DNA from: Acinetobacter zhairuonensis
GTDB taxonomy: Bacteria; Pseudomonadota; Gammaproteobacteria; Pseudomonadales; Moraxellaceae
DNA: 64,000 nucleotides
Direction of reading: 5' to 3'
NCBI RefSeq assembly: GCF_022601715.1
Contig: NZ_JAKVIM010000012.1
Coordinates: forward strand, 1 to 64,000
Under the pieces are notes generated by a model. The model did no database searches and was not told the origin of the DNA. It was given only the letters and a program-made list of their open reading frames with translations. Of this stretch, positions 44,184-54,556 are shown piece by piece; position 1 is the stretch's first letter; each line of letters opens with the position of its first letter. Made by a program: the position numbers and the translations under genes.

Positions 44184-45428
44184 TTAAGGCAACAAACGCT
44201 CTTTTTCCCACAGGGATTCTATAGTTTCACGCTCACGGATCAGATGTGACTCAGCACCATCAACCATCACTTCAGCCGCACGTCCACGCGTATTGTAGTT
44301 TGAACTCATGACAAAACCGTATGCGCCCGCACCCAAGACTGCCAAGGTATCATTTTCACGCAGCGCTAGATCACGCTCTTTACCTAAGAAATCACCCGTT
44401 TCGCAAATTGCGCCAACCACATCCCACTCTAAGGTTTCAACATCTGTACGCGGAGTCACGGGTTGGATGTCCATCCATGCTTCATATAAAGCAGGACGAA
44501 TTAAATCATTCATTGCTGCATCAATAATGGCAAAGTTACGATGATTAGTTGGTTTTAATAAATCAACTTTCGTTACCAGTACACCTGCATTGGCAGAAAT
44601 ACTACGACCTGGTTCCATATACACTTTTAAACCTAACTTTTCTAAAGTAGGTTTCATTGCATTGGCATATTCTTCAACTGTTGGAGGCACTTCATCTTTA
44701 TAGGTCACACCCAAACCACCGCCAATATCGATGTGCTTCAGTTGAATACCTAAATCTTTAAGCTGCTCAATCATCAGCATGACACGATCTAAAGCATCGA
44801 CAAAAGGTTTGGTTTCAGTCAACTGTGAACCGATATGACAGTCAATCCCGATAATGTCTAAATTCGGTAAAGTCGCCGCATATTGATACGTTTCAAATAC
44901 GGTATCAGAAGGAATACCAAATTTATTTTCTTTTAAACCTGTCGAAATATACGGATGTGTTTTCGCATCTACATCTGGATTGACACGCAATGAAATCGGC
45001 GCTTTTTTACCTAAAGCAGCAGCTACTTTCTGAATACGATCTAATTCCGCATGAGACTCAACATTAAAACAGGCAATACCCACTTCTAAAGACTTTTGAA
45101 TATCGGCTTCGGTTTTACCTAAACCCGAAAACACCACTTTAGACGCATCGCCACCTGCTGCCAAGACACGTGCCAGTTCACCGCCGCTCACAATATCAAA
45201 GCCGCAACCTAACTTGGCTAAGACATTGAGTACCGCAATATTTGAGTTAGACTTTACCGCAAAACAAATTTGATGATCGATAAAACCAAATGCACGATCC
45301 ATATCTAAATAATGCTTTTCAAAAGTGGCTTTTGAATACACATACAGTGGCGTGCCATATTGCTGCGCAAGCTGTTCTAGGGAACACTGCTCTGCGTGCA
45401 ATACCCCATTAATGCGGGTAAAACTCAT
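44184..45428 (-). CDS. lysA: Diaminopimelate decarboxylase
   Basis: LysA makes lysine from meso-diaminopimelate. The 414-aa fold-type III PLP enzyme has the PLP-lysine in [14 protein letters not shown] near residue 60, the Gly-rich phosphate region [15 protein letters not shown] near 238, and the substrate/PLP Cys region [14 protein letters not shown] near 344. AAGGA lies 8 bp before the ATG. Its product pathway and position between lptM and dapF fit a lysine/cell-wall operon. Confidence 0.97.
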   Translation of the reverse strand: MSFTRINGVLHAEQCSLEQLAQQYGTPLYVYSKATFEKHYLDMDRAFGFIDHQICFAVKSNSNIAVLNVLAKLGCGFDIVSGGELARVLAAGGDASKVVFSGLGKTEADIQKSLEVGIACFNVESHAELDRIQKVAAALGKKAPISLRVNPDVDAKTHPYISTGLKENKFGIPSDTVFETYQYAATLPNLDIIGIDCHIGSQLTETKPFVDALDRVMLMIEQLKDLGIQLKHIDIGGGLGVTYKDEVPPTVEEYANAMKPTLEKLGLKVYMEPGRSISANAGVLVTKVDLLKPTNHRNFAIIDAAMNDLIRPALYEAWMDIQPVTPRTDVETLEWDVVGAICETGDFLGKERDLALRENDTLAVLGAGAYGFVMSSNYNTRGRAAEVMVDGAESHLIRERETIESLWEKERLLP

Positions 45429-45451
45429 GAAGATGTCCTTTCAGTGACAAT

Positions 45452-45676
45452 TTAAGGTGTAGAAGTTTTCGATTCGATAGTCGCCTGTTGTTCTGCTGGC
45501 TCAGTCGATTGGACTTGCTCAGTTTTTTGACCAGACTCTACGTTTGAATGTAACAAATATTTTGCACGTTTGTCATAATTTGGATTGCTTGGTAATTGCA
45601 AAGCTCCCGATTGACCACAACCGATTAATGAAGATCCCAATACCAATACACTTATGCAGCAAATGACGCGACGCAT
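45452..45676 (-). CDS. lptM: LptM (YifL)-type small lipoprotein
   Basis: The 74-aa product has a lipoprotein signal peptide (ICCISVLVLGSSLIGCGQ; Cys at residue 20). Directly after it comes CGQSGALQLP, the LptM/YifL signature (CGQKGPLxLP-like), which lets LptM mimic LPS and stabilise the LptD/LptE translocon in E. coli. The rest is a polar, low-complexity tail (QSTEPAEQQATIESKTSTP). It is first in a unit with lysA and dapF, the same position as lptM-dapF in E. coli. Function here is by family. Confidence 0.82.
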   Translation of the reverse strand: MRRVICCISVLVLGSSLIGCGQSGALQLPSNPNYDKRAKYLLHSNVESGQKTEQVQSTEPAEQQATIESKTSTP

Positions 45677-45766
45677 CTGACCACCTATCTCAAATTTTAA
45701 CGAAGTATAACCCGATCAACGCGTTGACCAAAGCATTAAACGCTAGAGATTATCGCCAGACATAAA

Positions 45767-45793
45767 AAAACGCCAGTATTCAACTGACGTTTT
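45767..45793 (-). terminator. Terminator after the amino-acid permease gene
   Basis: AAAACGCCAGT pairs with ACTGACGTTTT with one mismatch over a 5-nt loop. It lies 17 bp beyond the stop at 45810 and has A/T tracts. Confidence 0.78.
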
Positions 45794-45809
45794 AACATAC
45801 AGCAAATGA

Positions 45810-47213
45810 TTATTTTTGTTTAGGCTTATAAAAACCAAAATAGCCAATCGCAAGAATGATGAGCCAGATTGGGCTGACCATTAACGCCTTCATGGTATCA
45901 GGTTCTAATGACAACACGAAAATCATGCCAACAAAAAATACAATCCCGACCCAACACGTGAAAGGTCCACCTGGTAATTTAAAGGTCGATTTGGCATGTA
46001 ATTCTGGGCGAGTTTTGTAATACACCAAATAGCTCCACAAAATGATCAACCAAACCAAAATAAATAAAATGGTAGACAGTGTGGTTGCTAAGGTAAAGGC
46101 TTCTACGGTATTTGGAACAAAATACTGTAATGCGGCACCAGCTAGCAAACAGATGGCAGAGAAATACAATGCGTTTGCAGGAACTGCACGCTTGTTTAAA
46201 TGACCAAAAGCTTGTGGACCTTGTTTCTCTCGTGACAGACCAAACAACATACGGCTGGTTGAGAATACACCACTGTTCATTGAAGACATTACAGAAGACA
46301 GTACGACCAAGTTCATGATAATCGCTGCCGCCGCAATACCCGCTTGACTAAACAAGTTCACGAATGGGCTAACGTCTGGATTAATCTTATTCCATGGTGT
46401 AACTGACATCACAATGATGAGTGCAAACACATAGAAAATGATGATACGGATTGGAATCGAGTTGACTGCTTTGGGTAAGTTACGCTCAGGGTCTTTGGTT
46501 TCTGCAGCCGTAGTACCCACCAATTCCACCCCAACAAAGGCAAAAATGGCAATCTGGAAGCCTGCCAAGAAACCTCCCATCCCAGTCGGGAACATACCAC
46601 CATTCGCCCACAAATGCGTGAATGATGCGACTTCACCCGATGTCGAGGTAAAGCCAGTGAAAATCATCCACAGACCGACAGCAATCAACACCACAATCGC
46701 AATGATTTTGACCAGCGCAAACCAGAACTCAAGCTCACCAAACAGTTTTACCGTCATGAGGTTCAAGCCCATAATGAAGATAATCGCAGCAACACTAATC
46801 ATTGCACCTTCAACAGGGCTAAACGGCAGTCCATTATTGAAGAACTGTAAGTAGTAGATAATGGCAGACAAGTCCGCAATACCAATGGTGATCCAGCACA
46901 ACCAGTAGGTCCAACCCACAAAATAGCCCGCCCAAGGACCAATCAAGTCCGTGGAAAAATCAATAAATGACTTATATTTCAGGTTGGATAACAGTAATTC
47001 GCCCAATGCACGCATGACGAAGAACACCATTAAACCAATGATCATGTAGATGAATAAGATCGAGGGACCCGCCAAACTAATGGTTTTCCCTGACCCCATA
47101 AATAAACCTGTACCAATTGCCCCACCAATAGCAATCAGTTGTAGATGTCGATTCGACAAACTACGATGGAGTTCGCCTTGTGCAGCAGACTCATTCGAGT
47201 TTTGATTTAACAT
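45810..47213 (-). CDS. cycA: APC-family amino-acid permease (CycA-like)
   Basis: The 467-aa protein has 12 membrane spans. It starts with the APC signature LSNRHLQLIAIGGAIGTGLF near 20-39 and continues with AGPSILFIYMIIGLMVFFVM. The region FVGVELVGTTAAETKDPERN near 232 is typical of the AAT subfamily. It resembles CycA, the D-serine/D-alanine/glycine:proton symporter of E. coli, but close relatives carry other amino acids, so the symbol is provisional. It is a lone gene. Confidence 0.75.
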   Translation of the reverse strand: MLNQNSNESAAQGELHRSLSNRHLQLIAIGGAIGTGLFMGSGKTISLAGPSILFIYMIIGLMVFFVMRALGELLLSNLKYKSFIDFSTDLIGPWAGYFVGWTYWLCWITIGIADLSAIIYYLQFFNNGLPFSPVEGAMISVAAIIFIMGLNLMTVKLFGELEFWFALVKIIAIVVLIAVGLWMIFTGFTSTSGEVASFTHLWANGGMFPTGMGGFLAGFQIAIFAFVGVELVGTTAAETKDPERNLPKAVNSIPIRIIIFYVFALIIVMSVTPWNKINPDVSPFVNLFSQAGIAAAAIIMNLVVLSSVMSSMNSGVFSTSRMLFGLSREKQGPQAFGHLNKRAVPANALYFSAICLLAGAALQYFVPNTVEAFTLATTLSTILFILVWLIILWSYLVYYKTRPELHAKSTFKLPGGPFTCWVGIVFFVGMIFVLSLEPDTMKALMVSPIWLIILAIGYFGFYKPKQK

Positions 47214-47520
47214 CGTGATAGAAACTCTCTATTAATCCTTTAAGATTTTTTAACCAAATTAATCCAAATTACACATTTGCACTATTTTTAAGCATGCCTT
47301 CGCTATGTAAGTTTTTGGGTCAATCTAAGCTAAACAACTATGTCTGTATCGTTCAGCAGTCACGCCTAATACAATTAGCGCCGATAATACGCACAAGATT
47401 AGGGCAATACAATGCACTTTTTTGACACATCAGTTTATATAAATCCCAAGATTTGAAATAAAGAAAGCAGCCATTTCGGCTGCTTTCTTAAGTTTTACTA
47501 AATTCTAGTATGAGAACGTT
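47214..47520. other. 307-bp gap between the permease and the symporter gene
   Basis: It contains the permease promoter region (minus strand, towards 47214) and the symporter terminator at 47461-47489. No ORF is seen. Confidence 0.55.
47461..47489 (-). terminator. Terminator after the alanine/glycine:Na+ symporter gene
   Basis: AAGAAAGCAGCC pairs perfectly with GGCTGCTTTCTT over ATTTC. It lies 32 bp beyond the symporter stop at 47521. Confidence 0.85.
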
Positions 47521-49020
47521 CTATTGTTTGTTTTGTTGTTTCTTTAAACGTTCTTCCCAGTAAGTCGCATTACGAATGCCCAATTTAACAGGATCAAACG
47601 TAAATTCTTTTACCCCAGCCTTTTGCTGTTGCTCATAATCTTTCAATGCCTTCATGGTTGGCTTCCAGACAAAGTAGGTCAAGATAATACCAATGATGTT
47701 AATCCAAGCCATTAAGCCCACACCAATATCACCCACACCCCAAATATAACCCGTTGCACTGATTACACCGTAAGCTACTGAAATCATGATAAAACATTTA
47801 GTGATAAACAATAACGATGGTGTTTTGGTGATATAGCTTAAATATGCAATATTGGTTTCAGCAATATAGTAGTAAGCAACAATCGTAGTGAAGGCGAAGA
47901 AGAATACGGCTAAAGCCACAAAGATTTGACCAAAACCACCAAAGACTGTGCTTACTGCCATTTGGGTGAATGCTGGCGAACCAATTTCAACCGTTGCACC
48001 GATGTTTTGAACAATAAATTGGCCCGCTTCTAAAGTACCCTGAACGTTATACATGCCTGTGATTAGAATCATGAATGCTGTTGCAGAGCAGACGAATAAG
48101 GTATCTACATAAACAGAGAATGCTTGAACAAAACCTTGTTGAGCGGGATGTTGAACTTCTGCTGCTGCCGCTGCATGAGGACCTGTACCCTGACCTGCTT
48201 CGTTTGAGTAAACACCACGTTTTACCCCCCAACCAATTGCAGCACCAATACCCGCCATTGGCGTGAACGCATCAGCAAAGATCAGTTTAATTACACCAGG
48301 AAGTTCATGAATATTCATCCCAACAATCACTAATGCCATTAGAATATAACCTGCCGCCATAAATGGAACGACAAATTCAGCAAAGCGTGCAATACGCTTA
48401 ATCCCACCAAAAATAATGATTGCTAATAAGGTTAAAATAACGACTAAAGCCAATAGCTTGTAGGCACCAATATCACCAAAAACAATAGAACCTTGCCCAG
48501 TGATTTGGGTAAATGCATTTCCAACTGCATTGGCTTGAATACCTGGTAGGAATAAACCACAAGAGATAATTGCCGCAATCGCAAATAGAATACCTAACCA
48601 GCGTTGACCCAAACCGCGATCGAAATAGAATGCTGGTCCACCACGGTATTGACCTTGATATTCAACTTTATAAATTTGACCTAAAGTTGATTCAACATAG
48701 GCTGTACTGGCACCCAAAAATGCCACAACCCACATCCAGAAGACTGCACCAGGACCACCAAAACCAATTGCAGCAGCAACACCAGCAATGTTACCAACAC
48801 CAACACGACCTGAAAGGGAAACTGCTAACGCTTGGAAAGATGAAATCCCTTGTTCTGAGGATGAACCACTAAATAATAATCTTGCCATCTCTTTCATTTG
48901 GCGCACTTGTACAAAGCGCGTCAAAATAGAGAAGAATAAACCTGCCCCCAAACATAAATAAATTAGAGCCTTGCTCCAAATAATACCATTTACCCAATCA
49001 ACAATTTCTGCTGCACTCAT
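47521..49020 (-). CDS. Alanine/glycine:sodium symporter (AGCS family)
   Basis: The 499-aa protein has about eleven membrane spans and the AGCS motifs: SSFQALAVSLSGRVGVGNIA near 64-83, GGPGAVFWMWVVAFLGAST and the GAAIGWGVKRGVYSNEAGQG stretch. It imports alanine or glycine with Na+. ATG 49020 is preferred (AAGG 9 bp upstream); ATG 49026 and TTG 49029 are also in frame but too close to that site. With the permease next to it, the region is well stocked for small amino-acid uptake. Confidence 0.88.
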   Translation of the reverse strand: MSAAEIVDWVNGIIWSKALIYLCLGAGLFFSILTRFVQVRQMKEMARLLFSGSSSEQGISSFQALAVSLSGRVGVGNIAGVAAAIGFGGPGAVFWMWVVAFLGASTAYVESTLGQIYKVEYQGQYRGGPAFYFDRGLGQRWLGILFAIAAIISCGLFLPGIQANAVGNAFTQITGQGSIVFGDIGAYKLLALVVILTLLAIIIFGGIKRIARFAEFVVPFMAAGYILMALVIVGMNIHELPGVIKLIFADAFTPMAGIGAAIGWGVKRGVYSNEAGQGTGPHAAAAAEVQHPAQQGFVQAFSVYVDTLFVCSATAFMILITGMYNVQGTLEAGQFIVQNIGATVEIGSPAFTQMAVSTVFGGFGQIFVALAVFFFAFTTIVAYYYIAETNIAYLSYITKTPSLLFITKCFIMISVAYGVISATGYIWGVGDIGVGLMAWINIIGIILTYFVWKPTMKALKDYEQQQKAGVKEFTFDPVKLGIRNATYWEERLKKQQNKQ

Positions 49021-49368
49021 AGACATCAACCTTTTATATAATTTGAAAATGTAGCAACTGCTTTATTTTCATTTGTCTGAGCATGAGCAATATTTATGCC
49101 ATTCAATATCTGTGTCATGACAAGAAATATACAAATGCTCAAACACCTTCCTTGGAAAAGTGAACTGAACGAATATCTTGACTCAAAAACACACTGCTTC
49201 TTACTTGTAAAAGTCTTAGATCATGTTATTTTTCTGAGCACTTCCCTTTAACCAGTAAATTACGACAAACAGCGATACTTCTTATTCCTTAAGAATTACA
49301 CCAACTTATTGAGTAGTTTTCGTAATTACTATTTTTAACTAATTTACAGATTATTTTCAATTTTATTT
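49021..49368. other. 348-bp divergent promoter region, symporter and radA
   Basis: Both neighbours read outward, so promoters for each must lie here. The sequence is AT-rich and I found no clear operator, hairpin or ORF. Confidence 0.55.
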
Positions 49369-50751
49369 ATGGCAAAAATTAAAACTGTATATCGCTGCGA
49401 ACAATGTGGCGCTGACCATTCCAAATGGGCTGGACAATGTTCCGAATGCGGAGAATGGAATAGTCTGGTTGAAGTACGAATTGAACCTGCCATCACGCAC
49501 CGAGCCCAACCTAAAATAGGCGGTGGTTATGCAGGACAAGCCGCCAGTGTGACCACATTAAATCAGGTTTCAGTCTCACATGAAACCCGTCTCGCTACGG
49601 GTATTGGTGAATTTGACCGTGTATTAGGAGGCGGGTTAGTCACGGGCTCCGTGGTACTCATTGGGGGTGACCCTGGTATTGGTAAATCTACCATCCTGTT
49701 ACAAACCGCAACTCATATGGCCTCAGCTAAAAGTTCTGCCCTCTATGTCACAGGCGAAGAATCTTTATCTCAAGTGGCCATGCGTGCGCAGCGTCTAGAT
49801 CTGCCGACTGATCAACTTAAAGTCATGGCTGAAACCTGTGTAGAGCGAATTTGTGAGGTACTGGCTCATGAACGCCCTGCAGTTGCCATTCTAGACTCTA
49901 TTCAAACCCTCTACACTGAAACTTTGCAATCAGCGCCGGGGGGTGTCTCACAAATTCGCGAATCCGCTGCCCTGCTTACTCGTTTTGCCAAGAATAGCGG
50001 TACGGCACTGTTTCTTGTCGGACATGTCACTAAGGAAGGTGCTTTGGCAGGACCTCGCGTACTTGAACATATGGTCGACTGCGTGCTGTATTTTGAAGGC
50101 CAATCTGACTCGCGTTACCGCATGATTCGCGCAGTCAAAAACCGATTTGGTGCAGTCAATGAACTGGGTGTATTTGGCATGACCGATAAAGGCTTGCGTG
50201 AAGTTGCTAATCCTTCCGCAATTTTTCTGAGTCGCTATGATGAAGCCATTCCAGGTTCTATTGTGATGATCAGCCGTGAAGGCACACGACCTCTTTTAGT
50301 TGAAGTCCAAGCCTTGGTCGATGATGCACATGGACAACCTCGCCGCGTTGCCTTAGGTTTAGAGCAAAACCGTTTAAACATGTTACTGGCAGTGATGCAT
50401 CGTCATGGTGGTGTGCAAACTTCTGGACAAGATGTTTATGTGAATGTGGTCGGAGGTTTAAAAATTACCGAAACAGGATCAGACTTAGCCGTACTCTTAG
50501 CTTGTGCATCGAGCTTAAGAGGAAAAGCATTACCACAGCAATTGGCAGTTTTTGGTGAAGTTGGTTTATCTGGTGAAATACGACCCGTGCCGAATGGACA
50601 GGAACGTCTAAAAGAAGCCATTAAACATGGTTTCAAATACATTATTGTCCCTCGTGGCAATGCACCACAAAAAGCAATTGCAGGCGTGCAAATTATTGCA
50701 GTTGCACGGCTACATGAAGCCTTGACCGAAGCCATGAATCTCGCAGAGTAA
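49369..50751 (+). CDS. radA: RadA, DNA repair ATPase
   Basis: RadA processes recombination intermediates by branch migration, and helps transformation as a DnaB-like helicase. The 460-aa protein has the N-terminal C4 zinc finger (CEQCGADHSKWAGQCSECG), a RecA-like core with Walker A GGDPGIGKST near 98, the RadA-specific KNRFG motif (VKNRFGAVNELG near 257), and a C-terminal Lon-protease-like domain (GGLKITETGSDLAVLLACAS). It is complete and typical in length. With comEC it equips the cell for natural transformation. Confidence 0.96.
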   Translation: MAKIKTVYRCEQCGADHSKWAGQCSECGEWNSLVEVRIEPAITHRAQPKIGGGYAGQAASVTTLNQVSVSHETRLATGIGEFDRVLGGGLVTGSVVLIGGDPGIGKSTILLQTATHMASAKSSALYVTGEESLSQVAMRAQRLDLPTDQLKVMAETCVERICEVLAHERPAVAILDSIQTLYTETLQSAPGGVSQIRESAALLTRFAKNSGTALFLVGHVTKEGALAGPRVLEHMVDCVLYFEGQSDSRYRMIRAVKNRFGAVNELGVFGMTDKGLREVANPSAIFLSRYDEAIPGSIVMISREGTRPLLVEVQALVDDAHGQPRRVALGLEQNRLNMLLAVMHRHGGVQTSGQDVYVNVVGGLKITETGSDLAVLLACASSLRGKALPQQLAVFGEVGLSGEIRPVPNGQERLKEAIKHGFKYIIVPRGNAPQKAIAGVQIIAVARLHEALTEAMNLAE

Positions 50752-50874
50752 ATAAGTGCTGCATTAAAATTTAATTATGCAAAATTAAAAAAAAAAATTG
50801 TTTTTTCTTATTGAAAAAAATGACGAATGCCTGCATAAATACAGGGCTATTTATCATTTTTATAGGAAAATTGA

Positions 50875-51849
50875 ATGGAAGTTCGACAGCGTAGTTTAGT
50901 TGCAGGTATTTTAGCAGCGATGTTATTGGTTGCACCTTTGGCAGAAGCTAAACGTGCTGGAAGTGGTAAAAGTCATGGCATGAGCCGTTCTACGACATCC
51001 AGCCAGTCTTACCAACAACCTCGTCAAGTAACTCCTGCACAACAACCTGTTGCCCCTGCAACTGCACCACAAAAATCTGGTCCAGGTGTAGGTAGTATGG
51101 TTGCTGCGGGTGTTGCGGGTGCTGCCATTGGTGCAGTTGCTGCAAATGCGCTTGCAGATGACCGTCCAGCTAGCCAAGCTGAAGCCGCCCAAGAAGAAAA
51201 AGGCGGAATTCCAAGTTGGATCTGGATCCTTCTCGCTGCTGCTGTTGCCTTCTTCATTTTCCGCAAGATGGGCGCAAAAAAAAAACTAACATCCACTAAC
51301 CCGTATGCCCCAAATAATGGCGGTCAAGCTGCATCGCCATTGGGTCAAGCATCTGCGACACCGCGTGCATCAACAGACAGTACCAATATTTTTGGTCAAT
51401 CAGTTGGTGGCGGTGCTGCAACCCAAGCACCAGTTAATAATGCGCCATTCGGTGCTGCCTATACCAACGGTGGTAACCAACTGCCTGATGGTACTGAGCC
51501 AGCCGCTTTCTTACGTATTGCACGTCAACGCTTTAATCATATTCAATCAATGAATACTGCGAGCAATATTGAAGAAATCCGTCGTTATTTAACCCCTGAC
51601 TTATATCAGTCTATGTATAACGACATTATGGCAAACCGCGATCAAGATGTAGCTGAGTTCTCTAATTTGAACGCCATGGTGACTGATTCTGCGACTGAAA
51701 ATGGTCAGTATGTGGTGAGTGTGCGCTTTACTGGTACAGTCAGTGAAGACCTCAACAGTTTGCCGCAACCATTTGCTGAAATCTGGCATTTCGTTAAACC
51801 TGCGGGTTCTAGCCAAGACTGGTTGGTAGCAGGTATTCAACAAGCTTAA
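50875..51849 (+). CDS. Tim44-like domain membrane protein
   Basis: The 324-aa protein has a signal peptide (LVAGILAAMLLVAPLAEAK, residues 8-26) and a Ser/Gln/Pro-rich linker. A small-residue hydrophobic segment (VGSMVAAGVAGAAIGAVAAN, about 67-86) and a membrane span (IPSWIWILLAAAVAFFIFRK, about 108-127) follow. After a low-complexity linker comes the Tim44-like domain at about 208-324 (PAAFLRIARQRFNHIQSM to the end). The bacterial family is of unknown function; the domain resembles the C-terminus of mitochondrial Tim44. It is a single gene 123 bp after radA with its own terminator. Confidence 0.82.
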   Translation: MEVRQRSLVAGILAAMLLVAPLAEAKRAGSGKSHGMSRSTTSSQSYQQPRQVTPAQQPVAPATAPQKSGPGVGSMVAAGVAGAAIGAVAANALADDRPASQAEAAQEEKGGIPSWIWILLAAAVAFFIFRKMGAKKKLTSTNPYAPNNGGQAASPLGQASATPRASTDSTNIFGQSVGGGAATQAPVNNAPFGAAYTNGGNQLPDGTEPAAFLRIARQRFNHIQSMNTASNIEEIRRYLTPDLYQSMYNDIMANRDQDVAEFSNLNAMVTDSATENGQYVVSVRFTGTVSEDLNSLPQPFAEIWHFVKPAGSSQDWLVAGIQQA

Positions 51850-51861
51850 TCATAGAATTGC

Positions 51862-51893
51862 AAAAAAACAGCGACTTCGGTCGCTGTTTTTAT
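51862..51893 (+). terminator. Terminator after the Tim44-like gene
   Basis: AAAACAGCGAC pairs perfectly with GTCGCTGTTTT over a UUCG tetraloop, followed by TATTTG. This is a strong classical Rho-independent terminator. Confidence 0.93.
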
Positions 51894-51986
51894 TTGTCAT
51901 CGAATCAGGCTAAGATCGAATGAAGAACAAGATTAAATAAAACCTCTTTCTAGCTGAAATACAGCGCCAAATAACAGGATCTCTAT

Positions 51987-52850
51987 ATGCAATCACTGGT
52001 TTGTTATAAAACCCTTTCCGTTTGGAAGCATGACAGCATTCCCACAGTCTTCCAGCAACCGCACAACACCAAACAAGGGACTTGGGTAAAACTCAATATT
52101 TTAAAAGGTGAACTAGACTTTGCCATGCTAAATGAACAAGGCGAAGTAATCTCAAATCATCATTTTAGTGTGACCGAGCAGCCCCCTTTGATTGAACCTC
52201 AGGCTTGGCATCGTATCGTGGCTTTTAGCCCTGATATTGAATGCCAGCTCAGTTTCCATTGCCAAGCCGATCAATTGTTCACTAAAAAATATCAACTCAC
52301 GCCTACGCATTCAGAAATATTAGCCGCTCTACCTGATTTGCACGGTGGTAAAGCCCTGGATGTCGGCTGCGGTTCTGGACGCAATGCCCTATTTTTAAGT
52401 CAGCACGGCTTTGAAGTAGATGCATGGGATGTGAATATACAAAGCATACAACGCTTAGAGCAAATTATAGCAGCAGAGCAAATACAGCAGATTCATACCC
52501 AGTTGCGTGATTTAAACGAAAATCAGCAGATTGATGAGCAATATGATTTTATCTATTGCACCGTGGTGATGATGTTTTTGCAAGCCAAAACTATTCCACC
52601 GCTGATTGCACAGATGCAACAAGCAACTAAATCAGGCGGATATAACTTAATTGTCTGTGCCATGGACACAGAAGATTATCCTGTTCAACCTGATTTTCCA
52701 TTTAGCTTTAAAGCGGGTGAGCTCAAAGCCTATTATCAGGATTGGACTATCCTCAAATATAATGAAAATGTCGGTGAGCTGCACCGCACTGATGAACATG
52801 GACAACGGATTAAACAGCGCTTTGCCACGCTCTTTGCACAAAAAATTTAA
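51987..52850 (+). CDS. tehB: TehB-type SAM-dependent methyltransferase
   Basis: The 287-aa protein has the TehB two-part layout. The N-terminal domain (about 1-95) is a small beta-rich part with PTVFQQPHNTKQGTWVKLNI. The methyltransferase domain starts LTPTHSEILAALPDLHGGKA and continues with motif I ALDVGCGSGRNALFLSQHGF near 126-145 and YDFIYCTVVMMFL near 186. TehB in E. coli is linked to tellurite resistance by methylation of tellurite or a related anion. No tehA is next to it, so the role is by family only. Confidence 0.82.
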   Translation: MQSLVCYKTLSVWKHDSIPTVFQQPHNTKQGTWVKLNILKGELDFAMLNEQGEVISNHHFSVTEQPPLIEPQAWHRIVAFSPDIECQLSFHCQADQLFTKKYQLTPTHSEILAALPDLHGGKALDVGCGSGRNALFLSQHGFEVDAWDVNIQSIQRLEQIIAAEQIQQIHTQLRDLNENQQIDEQYDFIYCTVVMMFLQAKTIPPLIAQMQQATKSGGYNLIVCAMDTEDYPVQPDFPFSFKAGELKAYYQDWTILKYNENVGELHRTDEHGQRIKQRFATLFAQKI

Positions 52851-52860
52851 TTTTAAAACA

Positions 52861-52890
52861 TAAAAAACCCGCCAATTGGCGGGTTTTTTA
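52861..52890. terminator. Bidirectional terminator between tehB and cysN
   Basis: AAAAAACCCGCC pairs perfectly with GGCGGGTTTTTT over AATT. It serves the convergent tehB and cysN. Confidence 0.93.
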
Positions 52891-52900
52891 GCATTGGATC

Positions 52901-54511
52901 TTATAAACGAACCAATTTTACGATTTGTTCTGCAAGCTCTTCAGCTTGTTCAGTACCGAAGCTCACATCCGTTGCATCCGCAAGGTCAGTAATCACAACC
53001 ACACCTGTTTCACGCAACAATGCCACTTGCTCAGCAGTTAAACCTGCTTTCGCAATTGCAACAACACCTTGTTGAATCAACAAGCTTTCTAAAACTTGCG
53101 CTTGCTCAAGTGCTTTTGCTGTGACAGTCACGGTTGCTGGTTTTTGACCTAAACGTGCAGCACGATCTTCAGCAGAAACTGGGTTTGCATGTGCAGTCCA
53201 TTCAACCGCAGCTTCAACCATGCCCGCACCAACTGTGACATTACTTAAACGGTCAATAAAGATAAATGAACCTGTATAACGACTGTCTTGGTAACGATCG
53301 AATACCACTGGTGCATCAAATTCAACGGTTAAGTCTGCAATTGCATTTAACTCTAACTGTTCAACTTCAGTATGCTCAAGCGTGTTCACATTCACACGGT
53401 AGTTAATTGACGTTACTTTCGCTGGAACCGTTTGAGTACCAATTTTAACGTTATACAACTTACCTTTAACCAACGGTTGGTCATTCATCCAAACCACTGT
53501 CGCACGTACACTACGTGATAAAGATGGCTCTTCACCCGCTTTTACCAGTACGTTACCACGAGAAATATCAATTTCATCGTTTAACGTTAAAGTCACTGCC
53601 TGACCTGCAATCGCATGCTCTAAGTTGCCGTCATAAGTCACGATTTCTTTAACTGTAGACTTTTTACCTGAAGGTAACGCCACAATTTCATCGCCAACGT
53701 GTACTTCACCGAGTGCAATTGTTCCGCAAAAACCACGGAAGTCGAGGTTTGGACGGTTTACATATTGCACAGGGAAACGGAATTCGCTCTTGCTTGAATC
53801 ACGGGTAATTTCTACAGATTCCAAGATGCTCATCAAGGTTTGACCTTGATACCATGGCGTATTTGCAGATGGATTTACCACGTTATCGCCATTCAAAGCA
53901 GAAATCGGTACAAACATAATATTGCTTGGTTTGCGATCTAACTGGCTTACGAACTGTTGGTATTGTTCTTGAATTTCGCCAAAGCGAGTTTCAGAGAATT
54001 CCACCAAGTCCATTTTGTTAATCGCAACAACAATATTCTTAATACCCAACAAGCTCGCGATGTAAGTATGACGGCGCGTTTGAGTTTGTACGCCATAACG
54101 TGCATCAATCAAGATAATCGCAAGATCAGCCGTTGACGCGCCTGTTGCCATGTTGCGCGTATATTGTTCATGCCCAGGGGTATCCGCGATGATGAACTTA
54201 CGTTTTTCTGTAGAGAAATAACGGTAAGCCACATCAATAGTAATGCCTTGCTCACGTTCTGCTTGCAGACCATCAACAAGTAACGCAAGGTCAGGTGCAT
54301 CACCCGTTGTGCCGACTTTTTTACTATCGCGCGTTACAGCTTGTAATTGATCTTCATAGATCAATTTTGAATCATAGAGTAAACGTCCGATTAAAGTACT
54401 CTTACCATCATCGACGTTACCGCACGTTAAAAAGCGTAATAAGTCTTTTTGTTCGTGCTGTTTTAAGTAAGCCAAAATATCTTGGCTAATTAATTCTGAT
54501 TGATGAGACAT
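52901..54511 (-). CDS. cysN: Sulfate adenylyltransferase GTPase subunit, with a CysC-like remnant at the C-terminus
   Basis: CysN drives APS formation by CysD through GTP hydrolysis. The 536-aa protein has an EF-Tu-type GTPase domain: P-loop [10 protein letters not shown] near 31-40, [16 protein letters not shown] near 85-100, [20 protein letters not shown] near 110-129, NKMD near 165. Beta-barrel domains follow to about 445. E. coli CysN has 475 residues. Here about 85 more follow, starting [11 protein letters not shown], the join seen in CysNC fusions just before the APS-kinase P-loop. The GLSGAGKST loop is absent, so this tail cannot be an active kinase. It is 45 bp downstream of cysD. Confidence 0.94.
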   Translation of the reverse strand: MSHQSELISQDILAYLKQHEQKDLLRFLTCGNVDDGKSTLIGRLLYDSKLIYEDQLQAVTRDSKKVGTTGDAPDLALLVDGLQAEREQGITIDVAYRYFSTEKRKFIIADTPGHEQYTRNMATGASTADLAIILIDARYGVQTQTRRHTYIASLLGIKNIVVAINKMDLVEFSETRFGEIQEQYQQFVSQLDRKPSNIMFVPISALNGDNVVNPSANTPWYQGQTLMSILESVEITRDSSKSEFRFPVQYVNRPNLDFRGFCGTIALGEVHVGDEIVALPSGKKSTVKEIVTYDGNLEHAIAGQAVTLTLNDEIDISRGNVLVKAGEEPSLSRSVRATVVWMNDQPLVKGKLYNVKIGTQTVPAKVTSINYRVNVNTLEHTEVEQLELNAIADLTVEFDAPVVFDRYQDSRYTGSFIFIDRLSNVTVGAGMVEAAVEWTAHANPVSAEDRAARLGQKPATVTVTAKALEQAQVLESLLIQQGVVAIAKAGLTAEQVALLRETGVVVITDLADATDVSFGTEQAEELAEQIVKLVRL

Positions 54512-54556
54512 TGCTCAAACTCCACAAATGCTTTGAAACCGAATGCTGAGTAACGC

